Assembly: GCA_038329865.1 (NCBI GenBank)
Contig: JBBQNK010000018.1
Span: 1 to 64,000, forward strand
Length of the DNA stretch: 64,000 nt
Direction of reading: 5' to 3'
From: JANMES01 sp038329865
GTDB lineage: Bacteria; Planctomycetota; Phycisphaerae; Tepidisphaerales; Tepidisphaeraceae
The notes under the pieces are model-generated. The model was given only the letters and a program-made list of their open reading frames with translations. It ran no database searches and was not told where the DNA came from. Every line of letters begins with the position of its first letter. Position 1 is the stretch's first letter. Below, piece by piece: positions 8,833 to 17,578 of this stretch. Position numbers and translations under genes: made by a program.

Positions 8833-9446
8833 CCTGCTGCCTCCAGTACGAACATTCAATGGCCGGCACCGTGCCGATCAGCTTTCAGTTTACAACAGAG
8901 GCGACGCCTTGAAACATTCTTCGCTTCCATTTTCACACCAACCCAATCGCTCTCGGGAAAATAACGATGATCTTCAAGATCAGGTTCGATTCACACGGCC
9001 CAACTCCCGGCCCGGCCGGGGATTGTAACAATGTGATAAATCGGCCGAAATATCGCGGATTTTGGCCGACTTTTTCGATCGGCCGACGTATAGATATAGG
9101 TGCGATTTTCGCGCGAGCGAAGATCTCGCTCAGATTTCTCGTCGTTGGAGAAATACGAGCGGCTCTTTGAAAATCGGATCCGGCTTGCGAAAATGCCCGT
9201 CCCTTTCCGTACCTAAACGGACCTTTCCGTACTTTTTCGTCCCTTTCCGCACTTTCGTATTTTGGCCGAACTGATGGCCGGGCCGGGAGATGGGAATCTG
9301 AAAGTCGGAATATAGTAAAAAAGTGCTGAGTCCTCAGTGCACTGTCCTCAATGCTGAGTGCTGAGAATTTTATTCTGCATCCCGCTTTCTCCCCTCCGCC
9401 GGTTGCCTCGCGTAAGATCGGCACCGTTCCCACCAATAGGAGAATC
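8833..9446. other. Gene-poor intergenic region
   Basis: No supported gene. The minus-strand frame across 8933-9760 mirrors the gene at 9447-9863 and is judged a shadow. The region holds CCTTTCCGTAC-like repeats spaced exactly 20 bp (9202-9252) and several GGCCGA words, but no recognisable RNA. Confidence 0.5.
9202..9252. repeat. Three CCTTTCCG(T/C)AC copies with 20-bp period
   Basis: Copies start at 9202, 9222 and 9242, an exact 20-bp spacing of about two helical turns. The third has C for T at one position. Role unknown; it lies about 200 bp upstream of the small gene at 9447. Confidence 0.6.
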
Positions 9447-9863
9447 ATGGCAGTCGCAATCGTCGTCACACTCGAAAAGGATTTGCCGCAGTCCGTCGCG
9501 GCGTACGTGAAATCGGGCGCGGGTAAGGCGCTGGCGCGCGAGGCGGATCGGCTCGACACCGCGGCCAGGCGGCGCGACGTCGCGTCGCTTACGTCGCTAC
9601 TCTCGGAGAACCAGGCTGTGCTGATCGCACAGCTTCGCGAGGAAGGGTTCGATCCCAGCACGATGCGGCTCCCACCGGAGTTGTGGTTCACCGCGGCCGA
9701 GGGATTGAAATCGGTTCGTGCACTGCACGAGCACGTGACGGCGAATCTGAACGATTTCAAACAGCCGAACCCGATTCTTCGCGACTTGAAAGCGGTGGAA
9801 GCGTTACTCGTAGCGGCTGAGGCGGCGGGGATTCGGTTTCATCTGGCCAAGGCGGTTTTGTAA
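9447..9863 (+). CDS. Hypothetical protein, 138 residues
   Basis: The start is the ATG at 9447 with AGGAG 5 bases upstream. The protein (MAVAIVVTLEKDLPQSVAAY...) looks soluble and mostly helical, with no signal peptide or membrane segment. It is rich in Ala, Leu, Arg and Glu in the middle (AREADRLDTAARRRDVASL). I do not recognise a family. The good ribosome binding site and lack of frame breaks support a real gene. It stands alone, followed by a hairpin repeat. Confidence 0.75.
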   Translation: MAVAIVVTLEKDLPQSVAAYVKSGAGKALAREADRLDTAARRRDVASLTSLLSENQAVLIAQLREEGFDPSTMRLPPELWFTAAEGLKSVRALHEHVTANLNDFKQPNPILRDLKAVEALLVAAEAAGIRFHLAKAVL

Positions 9864-9915
9864 AAGTGCTCTCGGATTTTTCCCGCCATCGAGCGCTTAC
9901 ATTTCATCTGAAATT

Positions 9916-9990
9916 GTCATCCTGAGGGACTCCGAAGGATCTGGCAGATTTGCCGTGGACGCTAGATCCTTCGGAGTACCTCAGGATGAC
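9916..9990. repeat. Long inverted repeat (27-bp arms)
   Basis: Arms 9916-9942 and 9964-9990 are complementary with one mismatch and a 21-base loop. The left arm starts GTCATCCTGAGGGACTCCGA. It lies between the convergent ends of the hypothetical gene and the enolase-like gene, so it may act as a terminator or be a mobile palindromic repeat. Confidence 0.85.
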
Positions 9991-10070
9991 GAGACGTGAG
10001 ATTTCTGATCTTTGACAAATTCACTCGCTCCTGACCTACATATTCTTCAAGGGGAGTTTTGCGTTTCAAT

Positions 10071-11330
10071 TCACTTTGCCCCGATCAGTCGGAGCGAATG
10101 TTCCCGCTCGATCATCAGCAGCCGATTGTACTTCGCCAGCCGCTCGCTCTGGCAGATCGAGCCGACCTTGATGAAGTCGCCGCCCCAGCCGACGGCCAGG
10201 TCGGCCAGCCAGTTGTCTTCGGTCTCGCCGCTGCGGGCGCTGACGACGACTTTCCAACCCGCGCCGCGCGCGAGCTTGAGCGACTCGGCCGCCTCGGTGA
10301 GCGAGCCGATCTGGTTCACCTTGAGCAGCAGCGCGTCGCACGCGCTCGTTTCAATCGCCCGGCGGATGCGGGCGGGATTCGTGCAGAGCAGATCATCGCC
10401 CAGCACAATCGACTTGCCGGCGAGCGACTGCCGCAGCGCCGGCCAGTTGGCCCAGTCGTCTTCGGCCAGGCCGTCTTCGATGCTGACGATCGGCCAGCCA
10501 TCGACCCACGAGCGAACGCACTTCACCATCTCGCTCGAGCCGAAATTGTTCCCGCCGAACTTATATTTTCCGGCTTCGTGAAAATGAGAGGAGGCAACAT
10601 CGATCGCGAGCGCAACATCTTTCCCCGGCTGCAGGCCGGCCTTGCGGATGGCGGCGACGGCGTCGTCGAACGCGGCCTCAATCGATGGGAACGGCGGCGC
10701 GAGCCCGCCTTCATCCGCCTTGAGCGCGCGGGCGCCGTACTTCTCCTCCGCCACTTTCGCCGCGGCGTAATAGACGGCGTAGGCGGCGGCGAGTCCGTCG
10801 TCGATGGTGCTTTGCATCGGCACCATCAGCACGTCCTGGATCGCGACCTGCCCGCCGGCGTGCTTGCCGCCGGAGAAGAGATTGATCGTCAGCCGTGGGA
10901 GCGTGGGCTTGGTGTTGCCGGCGAGCGTGGCGAAGTATTCGAAGAGCGGCTTGCCGCTGATCTGCGCCGCGGCCCGCGCGAAGGCGATCGAGACGGCGAG
11001 AATCGCGTTAGCACCCAGGCGCGATTTATTCGGGCTGGCGTCGCAGTCGATCATCGCGCGATCGAGCGCCGCCTGGTCTGCAAACGGCCGGCCCTTGGCG
11101 GTGGCAGCCAACTCATCGCCGATATTCGCCGCGGCCTTGCGCACGCCGAGTCCGCCGTACCTGGCGCGATCGCCGTCGCGCAGCTCGCACGCCTCCGCGG
11201 CCCCGGTCGATGCGCCCGACGGCACCGATGCTTCGCCGGTCACACCGTTCACCACCACGCGGGCCGCCACCGTCGGCCGGCCGCGACTGTCCAGAATTTC
11301 CGAACCTGACATTGAATCAATGCGATACAT
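10071..11330 (-). CDS. Enolase-family protein, divergent active site
   Basis: A 419-residue enolase-superfamily protein, close to the usual enolase length. Enolase converts 2-phosphoglycerate to phosphoenolpyruvate. Conserved here: SGASTG (39-43), H157, E207 in ADEGG, metal ligands D244, E285 and D312, K337 in KVNQIGS, SGETED and K388. Changed: the equivalent of yeast E168 is D166 (IQDVLMVP, usually IQEFM-x-P) and of H373 is A365 (SARSGETED, usually SHRSGETED). The loop GGKHAGGQ also differs from the usual HADNN. It may be a paralogue with altered activity rather than the housekeeping enzyme. The APH-like kinase gene lies directly upstream on the same strand. Confidence 0.85.
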   Translation of the reverse strand: MYRIDSMSGSEILDSRGRPTVAARVVVNGVTGEASVPSGASTGAAEACELRDGDRARYGGLGVRKAAANIGDELAATAKGRPFADQAALDRAMIDCDASPNKSRLGANAILAVSIAFARAAAQISGKPLFEYFATLAGNTKPTLPRLTINLFSGGKHAGGQVAIQDVLMVPMQSTIDDGLAAAYAVYYAAAKVAEEKYGARALKADEGGLAPPFPSIEAAFDDAVAAIRKAGLQPGKDVALAIDVASSHFHEAGKYKFGGNNFGSSEMVKCVRSWVDGWPIVSIEDGLAEDDWANWPALRQSLAGKSIVLGDDLLCTNPARIRRAIETSACDALLLKVNQIGSLTEAAESLKLARGAGWKVVVSARSGETEDNWLADLAVGWGGDFIKVGSICQSERLAKYNRLLMIEREHSLRLIGAK

Positions 11331-11343
11331 ATTTCTCCAACTT

Positions 11344-12387
11344 CTAAATCGCCCGGCCGAACTGCTCGACCAGATCGCGCAGCCGCGCCGGCGGATTTTT
11401 CATCAGCCCGAGCACCACTTCGCGCTGCCGATCTTGCTCCGCAGGCGAAAGGTATTCCAGCGGCGACCGCCCCGCCACTCTCGCCAGCAGGCAAGCGAGT
11501 GTATGGCGAACGCCGAACGATTCCAGATCACCCGCCCACAACAGTCGGCCGAGCTTTTCGAAATAGGCTTGTTGAAAAACGTTCGCCGCGTTGAGGAATT
11601 CGTTTCGCTTCGCCGCGAGATGGTGGGCCTTGCTCAACAGATGCGTCATGCAGAAACCGATGTCGAACGCCGGGTCGCCCCAGTGAATGACTTCGTGATC
11701 GAGGAGGATTAACGTTCCCTTGCTGACGAGAATATTCTTCGGGCTGTAATCGCCGTGCACGAGTGCGAGCCGGCGGCGACGCGTCGCTTCGACGAGCTCG
11801 TTCAAAAACCCCGCAGCTTCCGGCACGTTGCTCGCCGCGGTGAGATAGTACGGCTCCAATCGCAGCGACTCGAAATAAGTCTGGTCCGCAAACTCCGCCG
11901 ACAGCTCCGCCGATCTGGCCGAGGAATCGCGATGAATCGTCGCGAGAATTTCCGCGAGCTGGTGAATCAGATCGAGATCGATCTGCCCCGCCAGCAGCAG
12001 CGTCTTGAGATTCTCGTGCGGCAATGGCACGGCCGACATCGCCATCACGTGCGTTTCGAAATCTTCGAAGATAAACCGCGTGACATTTCCCGCCGGCAGC
12101 AGCTTGCCCAGCGCCCGCATGCCTGCGGCTTCGCGATGGATGCGGGCGGGGTCGCTGAACCATTCCGATTTCACCCGCAACTGCGGGAGCGCCTGCTTGA
12201 GTACCCAATGCCGGCCGTCCGCAAATATTACTTCGACCGTCTTGTTCGAAACGCCGCCGGCCAGCACGTGGATAGCCGGTATCTCGCCAGCGCCGAGTTC
12301 CCCGCGGGCACGGAGGTACGCGACGAGACTCGGCGGTTGTTCGATATCGACCGCGGCCGCGGACTCGGTTTGATCGTTTTGATTCAA
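11344..12387 (-). CDS. APH/choline-kinase-like phosphotransferase
   Basis: A 347-residue protein with the aminoglycoside-phosphotransferase fold. GGVSNKTVEVIF and WVLKQALPQL supply the nucleotide loop and lysine, VHGDYSPKNILV is the catalytic loop, and LLDHEVIHWGDPAFDIGF holds the metal-binding Asp. The general layout recalls methylthioribose kinase and other small-molecule kinases. The substrate cannot be read from sequence, and antibiotic resistance is not implied. It ends 13 bases before the enolase-like start on the same strand, so the two are probably co-transcribed. Confidence 0.82.
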   Translation of the reverse strand: MNQNDQTESAAAVDIEQPPSLVAYLRARGELGAGEIPAIHVLAGGVSNKTVEVIFADGRHWVLKQALPQLRVKSEWFSDPARIHREAAGMRALGKLLPAGNVTRFIFEDFETHVMAMSAVPLPHENLKTLLLAGQIDLDLIHQLAEILATIHRDSSARSAELSAEFADQTYFESLRLEPYYLTAASNVPEAAGFLNELVEATRRRRLALVHGDYSPKNILVSKGTLILLDHEVIHWGDPAFDIGFCMTHLLSKAHHLAAKRNEFLNAANVFQQAYFEKLGRLLWAGDLESFGVRHTLACLLARVAGRSPLEYLSPAEQDRQREVVLGLMKNPPARLRDLVEQFGRAI

Positions 12388-12411
12388 GCGAATACTTTCT
12401 CAATCGACTTT

Positions 12412-12467
12412 CACGCCGGTCGCTGTGCGGCCGGATTCCGAAAACCGGCCGCGCAGCGACCGGCGTG
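12412..12467. repeat. Hairpin repeat, CACGCCGGTCGC family (copy 1)
   Basis: Arms 12412-12434 and 12445-12467 pair over 23 bp with one G/T wobble. The same sequence family recurs at 17503-17572 between xylG and xylH. It lies between the xylanase-fusion stop and the kinase start. Confidence 0.85.
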
Positions 12468-12534
12468 TGCACCACGTACGCACTTTGTTCTCGCGCTGTT
12501 GCAATTTACTCCAGCCGATGGGCGGCGTCACCAG

Positions 12535-15500
12535 TTACTGCCTGATGTCAGCGAGTTCGTTCTTGTCGTTCAATTGGAATCGGTGCGTGGCGTTCGCATC
12601 GCCCGAAGAGATCGAGAATTTTGCCGTGACCGTGCCGCCGGAGGGGAGCTTCACGATCGCCTCATAATCGCCATGAAATCCGCGGAAATTGCCGGCCCCG
12701 TCAGCGCCGAGCGTGAGCGCGAGATTCGTCCGCCATGTCTCGGTGATCAATTTTTTGAGCGAGTAGAACGCCGGCTTCGGCTGGTAGTTCGCGTCGAGCA
12801 ATCCCGCGCCGGGCTGCCAGGTGTTCGGGCCGATGCCCCAGAGGTTGACCATGTCGACGTCCGGATGGCTGAAGCAGATGGTGAAGAATCGCGCGTAATA
12901 TTCCGCCTGCAACTCGGGCGTGAAGTTGCCGCTGCGGAGGTTGCCAAGCACGCGCGTTCCCTCGGGAACGCTGAATTCGGTGACGTGGATTTTCACGCCT
13001 TCTTTTTCGTAGGTGTCGAAGACCTGGTACATCACGCTCGCTTCGGGCCACAGGCCGAACGGGCGGTGGCCGTGTATGCCGAAGTAGTCGAGCTTCACGC
13101 CCTGCTGTTTCAGCCAGCGGATTTCCGCCAAGCCGCGGAACATGTCCTGATTTTTCAGCAGCGGGGAGAGTGCACCACGGCTGTTCTCGGGCCCGAACTT
13201 CGCGCAGTCACTGATGCCGAGTTTCGCGTTCGGCACGAGCTTTCGCAGCTCCGCGAAGACGGCCGGCGATTGCTGGATGAGGTTCGTCTCGTTCACAACC
13301 TGCCACGAGTCGATCTTGCCGCCGTATCGCTCGGCCAGCGCTTTCGAGTGTCGAAGAAACGCCGCCCCCTGCTCTTCGGGCGATTTCTTGCGGAGCCACG
13401 CCGCCGAGTAGCCGCTCAGAAAGTGGTACTCAATCTTCACGCCGTGCGTGGTGCACCAGTCGATGTAGCGATCGAGTTCTTCGTAGTGGGTTTCGCCTTC
13501 CTTCGGCTCGATGTACATCCATTTGCCACTGAAGGGAATCATGGAGTAATTGAAAATCTCCGGGAAGCGCTCAAGCTCCCGCGGATCCACCGGCGGCGGG
13601 CGGTAGTCGCCGTGATCGGTGCCGCCGGCGGGCTCCTGGAAGAACGGGAGCGATGCGCTGAAATCGAACGCCTGGCGCGTCTGGTGGATCTCCATCGTCG
13701 CCCCCGCAAGCGGCCGGCCGGCAGAGTCGAGCACCTGCACGCGCGCGTCGCCCTTGCGATTTTTTTCGATGTTCGGGTAGACCGTTTCGCGCATGAACTT
13801 TTCATCCGCCGCCCAGCGATCTTTGTTCGAAACGTCGGCGGGGATTTCCGTTTGCTTCAGCTTCGGCAGGTAGACCGCGTAGTTGAGATTCGCGTAGAGC
13901 ACCGGCAACTGCCGCTCCGGCTTCTTCGGCAGCACGATGTGGGTAGCACCATACTTGGTTGCCAAAGCAACCAATGCTTCATCCGACAGTGACGCGAGCG
14001 ATCGGCCCCGCGAGAGGAGTGTTTTGCCGGAGAAGTCCGTCAGAATGCCCGGCTGCAGGTCGCGCATTCGGTCCCACCAAATCGGCGCGAACTGCGAGGA
14101 AAAGTAGAGCTGCGTGCCGTCGCGCCACTCGCCGACGACGGCACGCTGCGAGTGGAGACGGAATCCGCCCGGCTGGATCGGTGTGAGGAAGAGCGAATCC
14201 GCCGGCGTGTGCTCGGCGGCCCAGGTTTGCGTTTGCACCCACGGGTCGGTGGTCGTTTGATAATCCGCGAGCAACAGGAAAATGGCCGAAACAATCGCAA
14301 GGCTCGCCGGCACGGCCAACTTCATCCAGCGGCGCGATTCCATCTGCTGGTGCACGATGACACAACCAGCCAGGCCGAGCACGATCAATCCGAAGACGGT
14401 TCGCACGCCGCCCGCGAACCACGCTACCGGCCCGGCGAGGAGCGGGAAGTGGATGTCGTGATGGGCCGCGACGGCGACGATCACGCAAACGCCGACGGCG
14501 ATGGATTGGGGCATCGAAAGCCGGCCGCTAATGACGGCGGTGATTACGCCGATCGCGAACACGATCGGCAGGCAAGGCAACAACGCCGGCACGAGCAGGG
14601 TGAGAAGGGTCAGCGCGGCGGTCGCGAATTCCAGCCATCGCGACCATCGTGGGAGCCTCGCGTCGCGTTCCCAAGGCATCCGTACTGCCCGCACGGCGGT
14701 GTACGCGATATGCGCGATAAAGAGCACCATCACGAGTCGCGAGCATCGGAAAAGCTGTGCCCGCAGCACGACCGGCAACGACCATCGCTCGGCGAAGACG
14801 TAACCGACGAGGAACAATCCGCCGGCCGCGATCAGCATCGCCAGCGTCTCCCGGCGCGGCATGGTCGGGGCGCGAACGCCGAGCGAGAGCGCGAACAATC
14901 CGGCGATCAGCACGAACCGCGGCAAGTCCGACGAGCCGACCTGCCACCACGTGGATGGGAAACTATGGTCGCCCGAGCGGATGTGCGTGAGGCCGATCCA
15001 CTGCAAGTCGAACGTTTGCCGATGAGCGAGCATCAACATCACCGTCGGCAGCGCCGCGGCGATGAAGAGCAGCAGCGCGACGAGCGGCCGCCAGAATTGC
15101 TTCCGGTTGCGGAACTCTGCGGCCATCGCCGCGAGGAGAAAGACAAACAGGTACGCGGACGTGAGCGCGTGAAAATTGAAAATCGCCCCCGCCAGCAGAA
15201 ACGCCAGCGCGTACTGCCGCCGGAAAGCCAACGCCATCGAGAAGACAGCGATCGGCAGCACGGCGAACGTGTGCGTAAACCCGGCCGAGTAAATCCCGTC
15301 GCCCGCCAACGCCTGCAGATGGCCGGCGACGAGGATCGCGCCGGCGACAAGCCCGGCGACGCGCGACTCGAACAGCGCCGCCGACAACGCGACGAGCGAG
15401 AGCATCAGCGCCGTCGCGATCAGCAACTGCAGCGATCGGTAAACCGGCTCCACGCCGAACTGCTGCGCCGGGCCGGCCAGCAGTCGGAAAAAGTACGTGG

Positions 15501-15747
15501 GGTATTGCTGGACGGTGGTGGTGACCATCGCATCCTGCTGATACGCCCCGCTGTCGATCGCTCGCTGCAGCAGCGGCACCTGGATCGACTGATTGCCCAC
15601 GCCGAAGTCATACCCACCGATCAGCACCTGCGCGACGGCCAGCAACAGGCACATCCAGATGCAGAACCACCACGACAGCGAAGATCGCGCGTCGCCGGCT
15701 GCAACAGTCGGGCTGATCGGTTGTATGATTTCCTGCACGTGAACCAT
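12535..15747 (-). CDS. Polytopic membrane protein fused to GH10 endo-xylanase
   Basis: A 1,070-residue fusion. Residues of about 20-510 hold about a dozen hydrophobic helices; the first loop (FGVGNQSIQVPLL...) and the segment PADSLFLTPIQPGGFR resemble DUF6798-type membrane proteins. Residues of about 650-1020 form a glycoside hydrolase family 10 domain: KWMYIEPKEG, YIDWCTTHGVKIEYHFL, acid/base Glu820 in WQVVNETN and nucleophile Glu924 in VTEFSVP, the 104-residue spacing being normal for GH10. It should cleave beta-1,4-xylan at the outer face of the membrane, though topology is inferred. GH10 enzymes are usually secreted, so this membrane fusion is unusual. The xylose transporter lies just beyond it. 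Confidence 0.88.
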   Translation of the reverse strand: MVHVQEIIQPISPTVAAGDARSSLSWWFCIWMCLLLAVAQVLIGGYDFGVGNQSIQVPLLQRAIDSGAYQQDAMVTTTVQQYPTYFFRLLAGPAQQFGVEPVYRSLQLLIATALMLSLVALSAALFESRVAGLVAGAILVAGHLQALAGDGIYSAGFTHTFAVLPIAVFSMALAFRRQYALAFLLAGAIFNFHALTSAYLFVFLLAAMAAEFRNRKQFWRPLVALLLFIAAALPTVMLMLAHRQTFDLQWIGLTHIRSGDHSFPSTWWQVGSSDLPRFVLIAGLFALSLGVRAPTMPRRETLAMLIAAGGLFLVGYVFAERWSLPVVLRAQLFRCSRLVMVLFIAHIAYTAVRAVRMPWERDARLPRWSRWLEFATAALTLLTLLVPALLPCLPIVFAIGVITAVISGRLSMPQSIAVGVCVIVAVAAHHDIHFPLLAGPVAWFAGGVRTVFGLIVLGLAGCVIVHQQMESRRWMKLAVPASLAIVSAIFLLLADYQTTTDPWVQTQTWAAEHTPADSLFLTPIQPGGFRLHSQRAVVGEWRDGTQLYFSSQFAPIWWDRMRDLQPGILTDFSGKTLLSRGRSLASLSDEALVALATKYGATHIVLPKKPERQLPVLYANLNYAVYLPKLKQTEIPADVSNKDRWAADEKFMRETVYPNIEKNRKGDARVQVLDSAGRPLAGATMEIHQTRQAFDFSASLPFFQEPAGGTDHGDYRPPPVDPRELERFPEIFNYSMIPFSGKWMYIEPKEGETHYEELDRYIDWCTTHGVKIEYHFLSGYSAAWLRKKSPEEQGAAFLRHSKALAERYGGKIDSWQVVNETNLIQQSPAVFAELRKLVPNAKLGISDCAKFGPENSRGALSPLLKNQDMFRGLAEIRWLKQQGVKLDYFGIHGHRPFGLWPEASVMYQVFDTYEKEGVKIHVTEFSVPEGTRVLGNLRSGNFTPELQAEYYARFFTICFSHPDVDMVNLWGIGPNTWQPGAGLLDANYQPKPAFYSLKKLITETWRTNLALTLGADGAGNFRGFHGDYEAIVKLPSGGTVTAKFSISSGDANATHRFQLNDKNELADIRQ

Positions 15748-16206
15748 TTTAGAAGATTACCAGCGATCGCAGTGCTTGTTGTAGCGTGCGGGCTTGCCGC
15801 GATCTATGCCGGGCGGCGAGATCGCTCGCGCGACGCATTGGCCGAACTCGATCGCCTGTCGCTGCCGGAGTTGGAGCGGCGGATCGCCGATGCGCCGGCC
15901 TCGGTAGAAGTGTGGGGCGTTTACGGCCAGCGATTGTACGACGCGAAGCAGTTCGACCGGGCCGCGCTCGCGTTCGGCCGAGTGATCGAGCTGCAGCCGT
16001 ACAACCGGCCGGCGCGGTTCCAGCGCGGACTGTCGTTGGCCGGTGCGGGGGATACGGAAGGCGTGTTCGCCTATCTGCAGGAGACGCTCTACACCGAGCC
16101 GAAGCTGGTCGTGGAGCTCATGGACAGGCCGGAACTGCGGCCGTTCATGGGAGATGCGAAGTTTGCGCAGTTGCAGAAGGATGCGAGGTCGCAGGCGATG
16201 GATTGA
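15739..16206 (+). CDS. TPR-like membrane-anchored protein
   Basis: A 155-residue protein starting at a GTG that overlaps the divergent start of the xylanase fusion by nine bases. The N-terminal helix (IAVLVVACGLAAIYA) is a membrane anchor or uncleaved signal. It is followed by tetratricopeptide-like helices (VYGQRLYDAKQFDRAALAFGRVIELQPYNRPARFQ) that usually mediate protein contacts. The frame is open far upstream, but that part is antisense to the xylanase fusion. The start is uncertain because no clear ribosome binding site is seen. Confidence 0.65.
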   Translation: MNHFRRLPAIAVLVVACGLAAIYAGRRDRSRDALAELDRLSLPELERRIADAPASVEVWGVYGQRLYDAKQFDRAALAFGRVIELQPYNRPARFQRGLSLAGAGDTEGVFAYLQETLYTEPKLVVELMDRPELRPFMGDAKFAQLQKDARSQAMD

Positions 16207-16266
16207 TTGCGGAATGCGGAATGCTTATATGAACTCGTCGTGATTCGAAACTTTCAATTCAAGCCT

Positions 16267-17460
16267 TCATGGTTTGGCCAGTTTCATGTCAAGCCAAACC
16301 GCCAGGGCCAACACTACGCCGCGTGCGATCAATTTGTCTTCGGGCGGTAGGCTCATCAAATTCATTCCATTTAGCAGGCTGGCCATGATCAGTGATCCGA
16401 AGATCACGCCCAGCACAGTGCCTTTTCCGCCTTTGAGGCTTGTACCTCCAATCACGCACGCGGCCACCGCATCAAGCTCCATCTGTGAACCCATGCTCGT
16501 GGTATTTGCACCGGCGTACGCTGCCTGCAGAAATCCGCTTAACGCCACAAGAAATCCCATGATGCCGAAAACGCCTATGAGAATGTTCCGAACGGGCACG
16601 CCGCTGATCAGAGCGGCCTCTTTGTTGCCGCCGATAGCATAGAGATAGCGGCCGAACCGCGTATGCCCCATCAAAACGGCGATTGCAGATGCGGTCGCTG
16701 CAAGGATCAATACCGACAATGGAATTCCCTGATATTCGTTGCAAACAAGCAGAAATAAGACAAGCAATTGTCCAAGCACAATCACTTTTGAAAACGCCAC
16801 GCCCGCGGGCTCGAGCGCAAAACCGAATGCAGCACGCCTTCGTCGCGTACGCCAGGCGCCCACTGCAATTCCCATGATCACGAGTCCGACCAAAACGCTG
16901 CTCGCCATCGGCGGCAAATACCACACGGTCAGCAGCGACATCAGATTGCTCTGCCCGCCGACGACGACGGGCACCGTCTCGCTGTGAATGACCTTCCATT
17001 GAATCCCGCGAAAAATCAGCATTCCCGCGAGCGTGATGATGAACGAAATCACCCGCTGCGTAACGATGAACCATCCCATGAGCAGCCACACGGCCACCGA
17101 GACGAGCACCGTAACGGCCATCGACGAACCCGCCGACCAGCCATGCCAGCTGATCAGCACCGCCGCGATTCCGCCCATAAGTCCAACGCCAGAACCGATC
17201 GACAGATCAATTTCACCCGCCACAATGATTAACAATTGTCCGATTGCCAGAACAGCGGTAATAGACACTTCCACGGCCAAGCCGGAAACATTGAAGGGTT
17301 TAATAAACGCGGGCCGGACCAAGGCAAAAAATCCCCAGATCAGAACCAGCGCAATCACCATCGAAAAATCGCGGGCCGCAAACGACTTGAGCTCGCTCTG
17401 CAGCGCGGACTTTTCATCGCCTTTCGCGGCGATCATCGGGTTCACTGGTTGTGCGTTCAT
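16267..17460 (-). CDS. xylH: D-xylose ABC transporter permease (XylH-like)
   Basis: A 397-residue integral membrane protein with about ten helices and the sugar-permease signature IIVAGEIDLSIGSGVGLMGG, as in XylH, RbsC and AraH. It forms the channel for sugar imported with XylF and XylG. It carries a cytoplasmic N-terminal extension of about 30 residues. GGAG lies 8 bases before the ATG. It is the third gene of a minus-strand xylF-xylG-xylH set, separated from xylG by a 118-base gap with a large hairpin that may lower its expression. Xylose specificity is inferred from the XylF-like partner and the xylanase next door. Confidence 0.88.
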   Translation of the reverse strand: MNAQPVNPMIAAKGDEKSALQSELKSFAARDFSMVIALVLIWGFFALVRPAFIKPFNVSGLAVEVSITAVLAIGQLLIIVAGEIDLSIGSGVGLMGGIAAVLISWHGWSAGSSMAVTVLVSVAVWLLMGWFIVTQRVISFIITLAGMLIFRGIQWKVIHSETVPVVVGGQSNLMSLLTVWYLPPMASSVLVGLVIMGIAVGAWRTRRRRAAFGFALEPAGVAFSKVIVLGQLLVLFLLVCNEYQGIPLSVLILAATASAIAVLMGHTRFGRYLYAIGGNKEAALISGVPVRNILIGVFGIMGFLVALSGFLQAAYAGANTTSMGSQMELDAVAACVIGGTSLKGGKGTVLGVIFGSLIMASLLNGMNLMSLPPEDKLIARGVVLALAVWLDMKLAKP

Positions 17461-17502
17461 GATTCAATCTCCGCGATTTTGCGTATTTCTTAGCGTGATT
17501 CT

Positions 17503-17572
17503 CACGCCGATCGCTGTGCGGCCGGATTCTGCACGCCGCAATCCGAAATCCGGCCGCACAGCGACCGGCGTG
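17503..17572. repeat. Hairpin repeat, CACGCCGGTCGC family (copy 2)
   Basis: Arms 17503-17528 and 17547-17572 pair over 26 bp with one mismatch. It is the same family as 12412-12467 and lies between xylG and xylH, where it could attenuate or stabilise the transcript. Confidence 0.85.
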
Positions 17573-17578
17573 GAGTGC

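Noticed and set aside
8960..9010. T-arm-like GGTTCGATTC, possible tRNA
   Set aside because: No flanking complementary T stem, acceptor or anticodon arm.
8933..9760. Minus-strand open frame of 275 codons
   Set aside because: It is antisense to the gene at 9447-9863, is Ser/Arg-rich and has no family pattern; the plus-strand gene has a good ribosome binding site.
10059..11309. Plus-strand 416-codon frame opposite the enolase-like gene
   Set aside because: Arg/Ala/Gly-rich shadow of a clear enolase-family gene on the minus strand.
11755..13992. Plus-strand 745-codon frame
   Set aside because: It is antisense to both the kinase and the GH10 fusion and has the His/Arg/Glu-rich make-up of a high-GC shadow frame.
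14152..15738. Plus-strand frame upstream of the TPR-like protein
   Set aside because: Antisense to the membrane part of the xylanase fusion; only the part from 15739 looks like protein.
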